NCBI GenBank assembly: GCA_913060665.1
Contig: CAJXUY010000002.1
Location: 389,408-453,407 of the forward strand
Direction: 5' to 3'
From: an uncultured Oleiphilaceae bacterium
GTDB lineage: Bacteria > Pseudomonadota > Gammaproteobacteria > Pseudomonadales > Oleiphilaceae
Length of the DNA stretch: 64,000 nt
Each line of letters begins with the position of its first letter. Position 1 is the stretch's first letter. The notes beneath the pieces were generated by a model. It was not told where the DNA came from, ran no database searches, and saw nothing but the letters and a program-made list of their open reading frames with translations. The translations under genes and the position numbers were made by a program. Below are positions 52,304 to 61,958 of this stretch, piece by piece.

Positions 52304-52673
52304 ATTATTACCTAGTACAAATCAAAGTTGATGATCGATATAAAAAACCTAACACCTATGGGCATAAGTCCACGGTTATATTTTCCGTAAGCAATTTTGC
52401 TTTTTGTTGTGCAAAACTTATTCTAATAACTATTCCAATGCTATGAACACGGCCAAATTAATATCAGTCTGTGCCCTACATCCCCACCCTGAAACTTACA
52501 TATGTCACCTTATCTTTTTGCGGAGACGCTTCTCCCCTACCCAATAGGTGACTCATTGAGTTCTAACACTCAGACTCCTTCCAACATTTAGAGGGGGCGA
52601 GAGATCACTGCTTGCCCTATATATTTTTAGCATATTTTGGCTGCCTGTCTATCAGTCCAAAGTGCTATTTTTG
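52304..52673. other. Non-coding gap upstream of DUF1329 gene
   Basis: No supported gene. It must contain the promoter of the leftward DUF1329 gene and the downstream end of pepN. I see no clear hairpin terminator or operator. Confidence 0.5.
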
Positions 52674-55331
52674 TTACTTTATGCTTTTTGATACCACCTC
52701 ATAGACATCTTTAGACAGGCTTTCCTCGTTTAATATTCGCTCCAACTGCATCTGCATAAGCAGCTGCCGTCCCTTATCAAATTTTTTCCATCGCGTTAAC
52801 GGTGTTACTAGTCTTGATGCAACTTGCGGGTTAATCTTATTGAGTTCAATGACATTGTCAGCTAAAAACTGATACCCTTCACCGCTGGCTTGATGGAAGT
52901 TAATAAGGTTCTGGTTACAAAATGCACCAATAACAGACCTCACTTTATTAGGGTTTTTAATATCAAATGCCTCATGCGCCATTAAACGCTTTACCGCCCC
53001 CAACTTGCCAGACTTCGCACTACTACATTGAATAGACAACCATTGCTCGATAACTTGAGGATCTGCTTTCCATTTAACATAAAACGCATCAATTGCCGAC
53101 TCTCGAGGCACTGTATAATCAGAGTTAACCAGCGCCATTAACGCTGCACTCTCGTCTGTCATATTTTCAGCAGACGAAAACTGCTCCTCAGCCAACGCTA
53201 ATGCGTCAGTATCACCAGCCGACAACAGCAGTCCGAGCGCTATATTCTTCAAAGACCGCCTTGCAATTGATCTAAAATCAGCGCTATAAACTGGCTCTAA
53301 ATCCATATTGCTATGGTAACACCTCAACAACTCTGACTTTAGTTCTACCGCGAGTGCATTACGTACGAAATTTCTAGCATGATGGATAGCGTCTACATTA
53401 GCGGTATCTGAAAGTTCGATCAAATACAGCTCTGTGGGCAGTAGCAACATCTTTGATAGCAGCGCTTTATCAATCGACTCACTAATCAGCAACCCTCTAA
53501 AGGCCTCGATTAGACGATTATCAACCCTCAGCTCAATACCGTTTTCATAGTCTTCAGCCAACGACCGAATGATACTAACAGCAAGCTTTTGACCTGCATC
53601 CCAACGGTTAAAACCATCAGTTTCGTTACCCATCAAAAAGAGAAGTTCGTTACGGTTATAAATCTCATTAATTCTAACCGGGGCCGAGAATCCTCGCAAA
53701 AGAGAAGGTATCGGTTTCTTTTCTATATGTTGAAATTTAAACGTTTGCTCAGTCTTCAGGAAATCCAACACCAACTCAGTTGGCGCGTTTGCAAACACCG
53801 CGTCATCATCCTGTATCAAGGGAATATTACAGCCATTACCATCAAGTAATGCGAACGCAAAAGGAATATGAAAGGGCTTGTCTTCGGTACCACCTTCTGT
53901 AGACGGGCATGACTGTGAGAGCGTTAGAGTGAATGTTTGCTCACTCTCATCGTATTGATAAACGGCAGTAACTGCAGGTGTGCCCGCTAAGTCATACCAG
54001 CGCTTGAATTGTGTCAGATCTTTACCACTTGCGTCCTGCATCGCCTGAACAAAGTCATCAGTCGTAACCGCTTGCCCATCATGACGCTCAAAGTAAAGAT
54101 CACTTCCCTTTCTGAATAGTTCGGCGCCGAGTAGGCGATGAATCATACCCACCACTTCTGCACCTTTTTCATAAATGGTTAAGGTATAGAAATTTGAGAT
54201 CTCAATAAAGGAAGCAGGCCTGATAGGGTGAGACATTGGCCCCGCATCTTCCGCAAACTGTGCTGTACGGAGCAAGTTGACATCTTCAATTCGTTTCACT
54301 GTGCGAGAGTTCATATCTGCCGAGAACTCAGCATCCCTGAAAACGGTAAACCCCTCTTTTAAACTGAGCTGAAACCAGTCTCGACACGTGACCCTGTTTC
54401 CAGACCAGTTATGAAAATACTCATGCGCTACAATAGCTTCAATGCGCTGATATGCAGCATCTGTCGCGGTATCGGACTTTGCCAGAACACAAGATGAATT
54501 GAATATATTCAACCCCTTGTTTTCCATCGCCCCCATATTAAAATCATCAACCGCAACTATCATGAAAATATCAAGATCATACTCTCTGCCATAAACATCT
54601 TCATCCCACTTCATTGAGGCTTTAAGTGAGCTTAGTGCATGATCACACTTATCTTTGTTTTGAGGTTCAACGAACATCCGCAAAGATACTTTACGTCCAG
54701 AAGATGTAATGAATTCATCATCAATATTTAAAAGATTTCCGGCAACTAAGGCAAATAAGTAGCAGGGCTTACGGAACGGGTCTTCCCAAGTTACAAAATG
54801 GCGCCCGGCACCTGATTCACCTCGTTCAACCTCATTCCCGTTCGACAACAGCACCGGGTATAGTGCCTTATCGGCGGTAATCGTGGTGGTAAAACGAGAC
54901 ATTACATCAGGGCGATCAAGATAATAGGTAATTCTGCGAAACCCTTCGGCTTCACACTGAGTACAAAACATTGAAGATGACTTATACAACCCTTCTAAGC
55001 AGGTATTTTCCTGAGGCTTTATCAGTGTTTCACACTCAAGAACAAACTGATCAGCAACATCAATAACCCTAAGGCCTTCCGCAACCAGTTCGTACCCGCC
55101 ATCAGGTAGTGCAACCCCGTCAATCGCTATCGCGCTTAACTCAAGGCCAACGCCGTCTAAATATAGATCTTGTGGTGTCGTATCTGCATCTGGGTTTCGC
55201 CTCATACTTAAACGAGACTTAACGGTAGCGCCCTGCTCACTCAAATCAAAATGAAGGACCGTTTCATCAATTAAAAATGGAGGTTTTTTATAATCTTTAA
55301 GGAAGATGGTGCGTGGCTGAGCTTCTTTCAT
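52674..55331 (-). CDS. pepN: Aminopeptidase N (M1 family)
   Basis: The 885-residue protein has the substrate-binding GAMEN at 267-271 and zinc site HEYFH at 303-307 followed by NWSGNRVTCRDWFQLSLKEG with the third ligand Glu. The C-terminal half is the helical alkyl domain of PepN (LMQMQLERILNEESLSKDVYEVVSKSI). It removes N-terminal residues from peptides in the cytoplasm. The length matches E. coli PepN. Confidence 0.97.
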   Translation of the reverse strand: MKEAQPRTIFLKDYKKPPFLIDETVLHFDLSEQGATVKSRLSMRRNPDADTTPQDLYLDGVGLELSAIAIDGVALPDGGYELVAEGLRVIDVADQFVLECETLIKPQENTCLEGLYKSSSMFCTQCEAEGFRRITYYLDRPDVMSRFTTTITADKALYPVLLSNGNEVERGESGAGRHFVTWEDPFRKPCYLFALVAGNLLNIDDEFITSSGRKVSLRMFVEPQNKDKCDHALSSLKASMKWDEDVYGREYDLDIFMIVAVDDFNMGAMENKGLNIFNSSCVLAKSDTATDAAYQRIEAIVAHEYFHNWSGNRVTCRDWFQLSLKEGFTVFRDAEFSADMNSRTVKRIEDVNLLRTAQFAEDAGPMSHPIRPASFIEISNFYTLTIYEKGAEVVGMIHRLLGAELFRKGSDLYFERHDGQAVTTDDFVQAMQDASGKDLTQFKRWYDLAGTPAVTAVYQYDESEQTFTLTLSQSCPSTEGGTEDKPFHIPFAFALLDGNGCNIPLIQDDDAVFANAPTELVLDFLKTEQTFKFQHIEKKPIPSLLRGFSAPVRINEIYNRNELLFLMGNETDGFNRWDAGQKLAVSIIRSLAEDYENGIELRVDNRLIEAFRGLLISESIDKALLSKMLLLPTELYLIELSDTANVDAIHHARNFVRNALAVELKSELLRCYHSNMDLEPVYSADFRSIARRSLKNIALGLLLSAGDTDALALAEEQFSSAENMTDESAALMALVNSDYTVPRESAIDAFYVKWKADPQVIEQWLSIQCSSAKSGKLGAVKRLMAHEAFDIKNPNKVRSVIGAFCNQNLINFHQASGEGYQFLADNVIELNKINPQVASRLVTPLTRWKKFDKGRQLLMQMQLERILNEESLSKDVYEVVSKSIK

Positions 55332-55447
55332 TCCCTGGCCTACTTTTAGAATTAAGAGGTACGTTTTAGCTTCAAAAACAAGCTATTAATATCTAGAAAG
55401 ATGAAAAATATAACCGATTAGAGTTATGGAGTGTTCACAGGTTATCG

Positions 55448-56278
55448 CTAATTTCGAGAAACCTCAACATGATAAGACCCGAACTTTCTTATATTTAAAC
55501 AGCCGCTGTCGAGTATTAGATATTGACCCTTTATACCCATTAGCTGCCCTGATATCTCAGGAGTTTTGTCTAAATTCATCGAGACGACTTTTTCGGGCCA
55601 TACATCAACCGGGTACTGCATAGGTGTCTTAGCAATGATATCGACAAGTTCAACCGTTTCGTCTGGAAATTGTTGTCTAATTTCTTGAATATCGCCCTCA
55701 ACTAACGCTAACAGACGGTCACGTTCGGCTAGCATATCCAATTCAGCAACTTGACCTTTCAACATCGCCCGCCAATTCGTTCGATCTGTCACATGCTTCT
55801 TAAAGGCCACTTCAACCAAGCCTGATAGGTGGCGAGTTGAGACACGAAATACAGGAATCGCTTCAATTGCACCCTGGTCAATCCATCGGGTGGGCACTTG
55901 AGTTTCTCGGGTAATACCAACTTTCACACCTGACGAGTTAGCCAAATAAACTATATGAGGCGTCATACAGTGTGTCTCACCCCACTCAGGCTCTCTACAG
56001 GTTCCTGCTGTATAATGACATTTTTCAGGGCTCATGATACAAGTATCACATGATGCTAACTTTGAAAAACATGGATAGCAGTACCCTTGCGCAAAGCTCT
56101 TTCGTGTATTTCTACCGCAATGACAACAGGTAATTTTACCCAGATACTGAATCTTTATTTGTGTGCCAACCAGCTCATTTAGATTCAGTGAAGAATCCCC
56201 AAGCGTCAGCGTGTAGCTTATTGGTTGCTCTAACGATACAACCATCTTTGACAACGGGCCTTCACCTAGTAATGTCAC
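55448..56278 (-). CDS. DUF2797 protein
   Basis: The 276-residue protein has a Cys-rich segment with CCHCGRNTRKSFAQGYCYPCFSKLASCDTCIMSPEKCHYTAGTCREPEWGETHCMTPHIVYLANSSGVKVGITRE, the DUF2797 signature. Several Cys pairs suggest zinc or iron-sulfur binding; the later part resembles a GIY-YIG-like strand (VYLANSSGVKVGIT). Function is unknown. It follows DUF1315 and precedes pepN, as in Pseudomonas. Confidence 0.9.
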   Translation of the reverse strand: MTLLGEGPLSKMVVSLEQPISYTLTLGDSSLNLNELVGTQIKIQYLGKITCCHCGRNTRKSFAQGYCYPCFSKLASCDTCIMSPEKCHYTAGTCREPEWGETHCMTPHIVYLANSSGVKVGITRETQVPTRWIDQGAIEAIPVFRVSTRHLSGLVEVAFKKHVTDRTNWRAMLKGQVAELDMLAERDRLLALVEGDIQEIRQQFPDETVELVDIIAKTPMQYPVDVWPEKVVSMNLDKTPEISGQLMGIKGQYLILDSGCLNIRKFGSYHVEVSRN

Positions 56279-56332
56279 GTAAACCGCCTATTTTAAAATG
56301 ATAAAAAATCGTTACAAGAAACCACTAAACCG

Positions 56333-56602
56333 TTAGCTAACTTTAATTACATCAATCTGGTTCGTGTCTGAAGATGATGATGCGCAAGGCGTCGCTTCAA
56401 CTTTAGCTCTATCAATAAACCCAATTCGATCAGATTCTGCGATATCCGCTTTGTTTTCATAATAAATAACAGCCTGCATCGAAATCTCTTTCTGCTCACG
56501 ACTCAAAACTCTGCCATCAGGCCACTTTCCAAGTTCTATGGCCATGCGAAGACTTTTATAAACTTGCGGGTCTATTTTCTGAATAATCTCTTCAAATGTC
56601 AT
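56333..56602 (-). CDS. DUF1315 (YeaC-like) protein
   Basis: The 89-residue protein has MTFEEIIQKIDPQVYKSLRMAIELGKWPDGRVLSREQKEISMQAVIYYENK, the YeaC/DUF1315 pattern. Its role is unknown. The near-perfect Fur box lies about 200 bases upstream but points more clearly to the rightward sRNA candidate. Confidence 0.9.
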   Translation of the reverse strand: MTFEEIIQKIDPQVYKSLRMAIELGKWPDGRVLSREQKEISMQAVIYYENKADIAESDRIGFIDRAKVEATPCASSSSDTNQIDVIKVS

Positions 56603-56798
56603 GATTGTGATCCATAAAAAGGGAGGCAGGACTATATCATAGAGAGTGACCTCCGAGCCATTCTTTCACTGTTACCGCCGGTAGTATCAATAAACTTATG
56701 ACAATGCTGAAGCATCCATATTAGAGCAAATGCCCTGCACCGAAAAGTGAAGTAAAACGCCCAAAGTGTACAAATAGTTAAAATATTAAATAACCCCT

Positions 56799-56835
56799 TT
56801 ACAACACAAATGATAATCATTATCATTTGTGTTGA
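56799..56835 (+). promoter_or_regulatory. Fur box overlapping a rightward promoter
   Basis: A 33-base palindrome (56803-56835, 16-base arms around one base) contains ATGATAATCATTATCAT, nearly identical to the Fur consensus. It overlaps TTTACA (56799-56804) and TATCAT (56822-56827), 17 bases apart. Iron-bound Fur should block this promoter. Confidence 0.85.
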
Positions 56836-56911
56836 GCGTAACAACTCATCTGATCTCTCTCATCAGGAACTTCACAGATTGTGACCCCCTCTCTCAGAGA
56901 GGGGATTTTTT
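56836..56911 (+). ncRNA. Candidate Fur-regulated small RNA
   Basis: From the predicted start a transcript of about 75 bases would contain a small stem CTGAT/ATCAG with a CU-rich loop, a CACA/TGTG stem, and a terminator CCCCTCTC-TCA-GAGAGGGG (56886-56904) followed by ATTTTTT. The T tract is only on the plus strand, and no rightward protein gene exists here, so the terminator needs a rightward RNA. Iron-repressed sRNAs such as RyhB and PrrF have this build, but I see no clear sequence match to them. Confidence 0.7.
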
Positions 56912-57854
56912 ACTTTATACCATCGACCTTTTTAAACGTTGTATTAGCCGGACTGATTGACAACACAATGTACGCGTACAAAATACCCATTAACAACCCA
57001 AACAGATGAGCTGAATTGGCCATACTCCCTATTAACAAGACCTCTGTAAGTGGCGTATAACCAATAGCCAACCAGATAACACTGACGCCCATTAATGCAG
57101 GTGGGAACATTAGCTCTCCAGGCCTAACACGACACCAAAACCAACAATATCCGACCAAACCGTAGACTACCCCCGACATCCCGCCAAATAAAGGTCCTGT
57201 CTCAAGGTACTGCGCAACATTAGGTACAACCGAGCAGGTTAGAAATAACGCAAGGAATCTACCCTTCCCTTGAATCGACTCAATTTGTCCGCCTAAAAAC
57301 CAGAACATGAGCATATTAAAAACGAGATGCATCTCACTAAAATGAAGAAAATCAGGAGAGATAAGCCGCCACAACTGAAGTTCACCCAAGGTGACAAGTA
57401 GCAGGTTGAGCTTTGCAGAAACAGATGATATATCCAGCCCTATTGGGTCAACAATCATCATCGCTCTTAGAATGGGTCCACCCTCACCAAAACCCGTTAG
57501 CAGTGCTACCACTATAGCCAAGCAAATAAATACAAATATAATAGGCGCCTGAGCAGGTTTAGGCCTTGGCATCAATGTATGAGCGGGGCGTAGTGAGAAT
57601 GTAAGCTGTGCACTATAGCTATCGAGCTGAGCCTTGAAGTCTTTATCGTGAAGGTAACGCGCTAACGCCGCCTCTACTGAGCTTTGAGCCTGCAGATCTT
57701 CTAGCCAAATGACCTGAACACCATTTTCTTCTGATATCCGATGCTGAACCCGTTGACTATTTAACCAACGACTAAACAGCGACAAGTCTATATTAATGTC
57801 AATTTCGCTTACTTTTACCACTTCACCCTTCCCGCATTCAATCGCGCATGCCAT
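56910..57854 (-). CDS. Rhomboid-family intramembrane protease (GlpG-like)
   Basis: The 314-residue protein has a cytosolic N-terminal domain of about 110 residues and six membrane helices. Family motifs are HLVFNMLMFWFLGGQIES, the nucleophile GGMSGVVYGLVGY and the histidine helix NSAHLFGLLMG. It cleaves membrane proteins within the bilayer. The Ser-His dyad is intact. Confidence 0.92.
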   Translation of the reverse strand: MACAIECGKGEVVKVSEIDINIDLSLFSRWLNSQRVQHRISEENGVQVIWLEDLQAQSSVEAALARYLHDKDFKAQLDSYSAQLTFSLRPAHTLMPRPKPAQAPIIFVFICLAIVVALLTGFGEGGPILRAMMIVDPIGLDISSVSAKLNLLLVTLGELQLWRLISPDFLHFSEMHLVFNMLMFWFLGGQIESIQGKGRFLALFLTCSVVPNVAQYLETGPLFGGMSGVVYGLVGYCWFWCRVRPGELMFPPALMGVSVIWLAIGYTPLTEVLLIGSMANSAHLFGLLMGILYAYIVLSISPANTTFKKVDGIK

Positions 57855-57885
57855 CTAAAACCGGTCAATTGGCATTAATTTGAGC

Positions 57886-58848
57886 TCACATTTCTGGTTT
57901 AACAACATCAACCCATACAAACTTATCTTTAGAGAGCACTCTCTCTCCATCCATCTGGTAAGCGGCCAACTTGCCATATTTAACGGCACTATAGTCAATA
58001 CAGGCAATATTCGGCTGAATGGGTCGGGGAGGTCCTGACATCCAGTAGTGCCCAACAAATACCGGAGGCTGGTGAGCGTCATAACTTAGCAACTGATCTT
58101 TCTCATGATCCGATAAGCGATGCTCCGCTATATGTTCTGGCAGAGGGTCTGGCTGAAAAACAATATCTTGATAAACCTGAGGGTTGTGATTCCAGAATTT
58201 AGTTCTGAAGAAATGGCGAGTAAAGCCATCCTTTCCCACAATATATTCGGAGTTAGGAAGGCGCATATCAGTCCCTCGTAACAACCGGTCCATCACCTGT
58301 CCAGCAAAGCTATCCTTAACAGTGGATGCATGCAAAAAATCTTCATTAATCAAGTTTCCGCCAAACCGGTCTTTGAATTGAGCTATCAAATGCTGATCCC
58401 AGCAAGCATGAACTACTCGAAAATGTTCTAGCTCTAAAAATATAGGCATCTGATAGAACCATTCTAAAAAATCATTCCATTCTAATGGGTATGCCTCAAA
58501 CTGATCCAGCGTCTCTCGAATGAGGCGCTCATGTCTTTCATTGTGCTCCCTAAGATAAGTATGTTCACTACCAGGGCGCGCACGAGTACAGTAACCCAGA
58601 GCGTTGTATTCATGATTACCCATCACGATATAGGCTGCACCATGCTCTACCATATCTCGTACAATATGTAGCGCCTCTCGTATACGAGGACCACGATCAA
58701 CAATGTCACCAATAAAAACCGCCTTTCGGCTAGCATGCTGATAAACACCATTTCGCTTTCGGTAACCCAGTTGCTCCAACAACTTTACTAACGTCATCAT
58801 GCAACCGTGCACATCACCTATCAGATCATAACCTTGTGATTTTGCCAC
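57886..58848 (-). CDS. Metallophosphoesterase (PrpE/ApaH-like)
   Basis: The 320-residue protein shows the calcineurin-type motifs: YDLIGDVHGCMMTLVKLLEQLGY, AVFIGDIVDRGPRIREAL, YIVMGNHEYNALGY, and later HACWDQHL and FVGHYWM. The metal ligands are complete. Relatives act on proteins or dinucleotides such as Ap4A; the substrate here is not defined. Confidence 0.9.
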   Translation of the reverse strand: MAKSQGYDLIGDVHGCMMTLVKLLEQLGYRKRNGVYQHASRKAVFIGDIVDRGPRIREALHIVRDMVEHGAAYIVMGNHEYNALGYCTRARPGSEHTYLREHNERHERLIRETLDQFEAYPLEWNDFLEWFYQMPIFLELEHFRVVHACWDQHLIAQFKDRFGGNLINEDFLHASTVKDSFAGQVMDRLLRGTDMRLPNSEYIVGKDGFTRHFFRTKFWNHNPQVYQDIVFQPDPLPEHIAEHRLSDHEKDQLLSYDAHQPPVFVGHYWMSGPPRPIQPNIACIDYSAVKYGKLAAYQMDGERVLSKDKFVWVDVVKPEM

Positions 58849-58944
58849 TACTCCTCCAGCATTTAAACATCACCAGTCACTAGCGCAACTGCATAATAGA
58901 GAACTATCATTATTTATACCGACAGCTTGATTAAGCAGAACTTT

Positions 58945-59829
58945 TTAACTAGTTCCCAAATGATGAGCCCATCCTAACTTTTTCCGACAGGTTTCATAAA
59001 AATTGTGGCTGGTAGGATGTATTAGCCTGACCTTATAGGGCCTTTTATAGATGTTAACCGTATCACCCGGCGCTACCGGAAGATCGGTTTGCCCATCACA
59101 ACTAATTTGAGGATATATCTCGTTAGCCTCGCCAATGATAATTTTAATTTCACTATTACCGTCAACAACGATTGGCCGACTGCTGAGCGTATGAGGAAAC
59201 ATCGGCACTAGCGCTATTGCGTCTAACTTAGGGTGCAGCAACGGCCCCCCAGCCGATAATGCGTAAGCCGTTGAACCCGTCGGCGTTGAAACAATCAAGC
59301 CATCTGACCGCTGACTGTACACAAACTGGCCCTCAATAAATAAATCAAAGCCAATCATACGTGTAGACTTCCCAGGGTGAAGCACAATATCGTTCAACCC
59401 TGCCCCATAAGCAACAGGCTCACCATTTCGTTTTACGGTAACCTCCAACAAGAACCGTCGCTCTTCAACAAATTCGCCATTGAGAACGCCTCCTACTTTT
59501 TCTTCTAATTCACTTGGAGATATATCGGTCAGAAACCCCAGCCGCCCCCTGTTTACGCCCAATAACGGAACGTGTGACTTTGCAAGCTCTCTAGCGGCTC
59601 CCAGCAAACTACCGTCACCCCCAACAACAATGACTAGGTCACAAACCTCCCCCATCATTTTGACACTGCTAACCTGCAGGCCATGCCCGGGTAACAACGT
59701 AGACGTATTCTCCTCAATGATCATATGGTAGCCTTCATTAAGGAGGTACTTTTTCAGGTTACGAAGCGTTTCAACAACTTTTACGCTTCCCATTCGGCCA
59801 ATTAGCCCAATATTACGAAAGTGGTCCAT
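58945..59829 (-). CDS. nadK: NAD kinase
   Basis: The 294-residue protein has GGDGSLLGAAR at 70-80, NRGRLGFLTDI at 93-103 and TPTGSTAYALSAGGPLLHP, all diagnostic. It phosphorylates NAD to NADP. It is divergent from the DUF1853 gene across about 115 bases. Confidence 0.97.
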   Translation of the reverse strand: MDHFRNIGLIGRMGSVKVVETLRNLKKYLLNEGYHMIIEENTSTLLPGHGLQVSSVKMMGEVCDLVIVVGGDGSLLGAARELAKSHVPLLGVNRGRLGFLTDISPSELEEKVGGVLNGEFVEERRFLLEVTVKRNGEPVAYGAGLNDIVLHPGKSTRMIGFDLFIEGQFVYSQRSDGLIVSTPTGSTAYALSAGGPLLHPKLDAIALVPMFPHTLSSRPIVVDGNSEIKIIIGEANEIYPQISCDGQTDLPVAPGDTVNIYKRPYKVRLIHPTSHNFYETCRKKLGWAHHLGTS

Positions 59830-59944
59830 AGTGTCTTTATATACCTCCGGCGGTGTATTAACTCCATATTAACGGAATATGTAACACAACGGAAAGGCTG
59901 AACCCACTAAAAGCGTGTAGCAACGAGATGATTTTAAGAACAGA

Positions 59945-60925
59945 ATGAAAAATCGACAGGTAAGAGACTTAGCCTGGGCCATAAACAGCCCATCCCTCAT
60001 TCAACGGCAGTTCGGCTGGCCCAGCATCGTGGACTCACCTAGCATCCAGCAAGACCATTGGGTTAGTCAATGGCTACTATCTTTAGAATCAGACCCTTCT
60101 GCCCTGAAGAGCCACCTCGCCCAAGAAAAGTCCCATTTTATCGGGGCGTATTTTGAGTCATTATGGGCTTTTTACTTACACTCAAACCCTCGATACGAAC
60201 TTATTGCTAAAAACCTGCAAGCCAATTCAAAAACACGAACCGAAGGAGAGTTTGACTTTATTGTGCTAGACAATGACAGCGGACACTATATCCATCAAGA
60301 GATCGCTATCAAATTCTACCTAGGATTCAGTCAACAAAATCTTTACCGTTTCTCTGACAAAAAAAACATCTGGCTCGGCCCGCAATGCAAAGATCGACTT
60401 GACGTAAAAATGGACAAAATGATCAACTCCCAAATAAAACTATCAAGCAAAGACAGCGGGAAACAAGCACTAAGATCGATCAATATAGATCCAGACGCGA
60501 ACAGTATCAAAAGCCAACTGCTTGTGAAGGGGTACCTTTTTTACCCAACAACCCCATCCGTTATTGCGCCCGTTTTTTGTAACCAAAGCCACCTTAGAGG
60601 GCGGTGGTTTACATTAAGCGAATTTTCAGCCTATATCGAACAGAGTGATTTTGACGCTTGGGCGCTACTAACAAAACCTGAATGGGTTAGCCCCTACCAA
60701 GCAGGCATTAGCACCTTCAACTCAGCAGTTCTCAATAACAATCATGAAAATCGATTCACTGAAAAACCTAACGTTATTTGGACTACGAAAGAAAAGGTTA
60801 CGACCGAGGGGCGACCATGGATGATTGCATGCCTAACCAAACGCGACAATGATTATATCGAAGTTGAACGATTATTTGCGGTACCTGATGACTGGCCAGC
60901 AATAGACAATAAAATCACGTTATAG
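59945..60925 (+). CDS. DUF1853 protein
   Basis: The 326-residue protein has the DUF1853 pattern: RDLAWAINSPSLI, IGAYFESLWAFYLHSNPRYELIAKNLQ, TEGEFDFIVLD, HQEIAIKFYLG, WLGPQCKDRLDVKM. The E-x-D and ExxxK layout recalls PD-(D/E)XK nucleases, but the function is unknown. It converges with the next gene and overlaps its end by eleven bases. Confidence 0.9.
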   Translation: MKNRQVRDLAWAINSPSLIQRQFGWPSIVDSPSIQQDHWVSQWLLSLESDPSALKSHLAQEKSHFIGAYFESLWAFYLHSNPRYELIAKNLQANSKTRTEGEFDFIVLDNDSGHYIHQEIAIKFYLGFSQQNLYRFSDKKNIWLGPQCKDRLDVKMDKMINSQIKLSSKDSGKQALRSINIDPDANSIKSQLLVKGYLFYPTTPSVIAPVFCNQSHLRGRWFTLSEFSAYIEQSDFDAWALLTKPEWVSPYQAGISTFNSAVLNNNHENRFTEKPNVIWTTKEKVTTEGRPWMIACLTKRDNDYIEVERLFAVPDDWPAIDNKITL

Positions 60926-61928
60926 AGTACTGAGTTTTATCCATTCCTCTTCGCCCCTGAAGACCGCCTGTATGCAGAGCAACTATTCGCTGCCCTCTTT
61001 CAAAACAACCAAGTTTGATTTGATCGAAAATCCCATATAGCATTTTAGCGGTATATACATGCTCCAGCGGAATATCAAAGCTGCACTCAAACCACTTTAT
61101 AAAGTCCAGCAGTTCAGGTCGAACTTTTGCAAAACCTCCAAAGTGGTAATCATGAACAATATCGAAGGACCCACCCTCCTCACAACTCTTAGCACCAGCA
61201 GCACCCGCCCGCAACTGAGCTAACAACCGCTCTATATCAGATTCAATGTATTGCCCCCCCTTTAGGGCACTATAGCCGACACATTTAACTGGTGATTTTG
61301 CGCCAGCCACCAACCCAGACAAGGTTCCACCAGAACCAACGGCACAACATAAATAGTCAAATGAACCAATACTATCAAAAATAGCGTCCACTACTTCAGA
61401 CACCCCTTGCACCGCAAGAGCGTTACTCCCCCCTTCTGGCACCATATAAAACATACCCAATTGATCATGTAGCCGCTGAATAAACTGAGGTGAAGTTTTC
61501 TGTCGGTACTGAGCACGGGAAACGGGAAGAAAATTCATCCCCCATGCCTCACAATCACTCAAGGTGGGATTGAGGGGGGAAACAAGCTCTCCTCTTAACA
61601 CCGCCGTAGATTTAAGACCCAAACGATAGCATGCGGCTGCCAAAGCATGAAGGTGGTTGGAATAGGCACCGCCAAAGCTAACAATGTGAGTAGCCCCCTG
61701 ATTGAGAGCCTGTATAAGGTTGAACTTAAGCTTAAACCATTTATTACCAGATATTAGCGGGTCCACCAGATCAAGCCGCGCGACCCATAGCTCAACACCC
61801 TTTGACTTTAATAAAGTACAATTAAGCTGGGTTACGGGAATAATTTTAGCACTCGTTAACCATGACACCACGTCATCATCAGACGCTTTATGTTTAGACT
61901 CTAGGTAATCTATTGCGCCCTTAGACAT
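60915..61928 (-). CDS. PLP-dependent deaminase (ACC deaminase/D-cysteine desulfhydrase family)
   Basis: The 337-residue protein has the PLP lysine region SGNKWFKLKFNL, FGGAYSNHLHALAAACYRLGLKSTAVLRGE, and the phosphate-binding AVGSGGTLSGLVAG. These match the fold-type II family of ACC deaminase and D-cysteine desulfhydrase. The residues needed to tell the two reactions apart cannot be judged by eye, so the substrate is open. Confidence 0.9.
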   Translation of the reverse strand: MSKGAIDYLESKHKASDDDVVSWLTSAKIIPVTQLNCTLLKSKGVELWVARLDLVDPLISGNKWFKLKFNLIQALNQGATHIVSFGGAYSNHLHALAAACYRLGLKSTAVLRGELVSPLNPTLSDCEAWGMNFLPVSRAQYRQKTSPQFIQRLHDQLGMFYMVPEGGSNALAVQGVSEVVDAIFDSIGSFDYLCCAVGSGGTLSGLVAGAKSPVKCVGYSALKGGQYIESDIERLLAQLRAGAAGAKSCEEGGSFDIVHDYHFGGFAKVRPELLDFIKWFECSFDIPLEHVYTAKMLYGIFDQIKLGCFERGQRIVALHTGGLQGRRGMDKTQYSIT

Positions 61929-61958
61929 GGTACCGACTCATCACTATACTTCCCTAAT

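Noticed and set aside
56632..56844. Leftward 70-residue frame between DUF1315 and rhomboid genes
   Set aside because: Its start lies inside the Fur palindrome and its sequence is a random hydrophobic mix; the region is better explained by the sRNA promoter.
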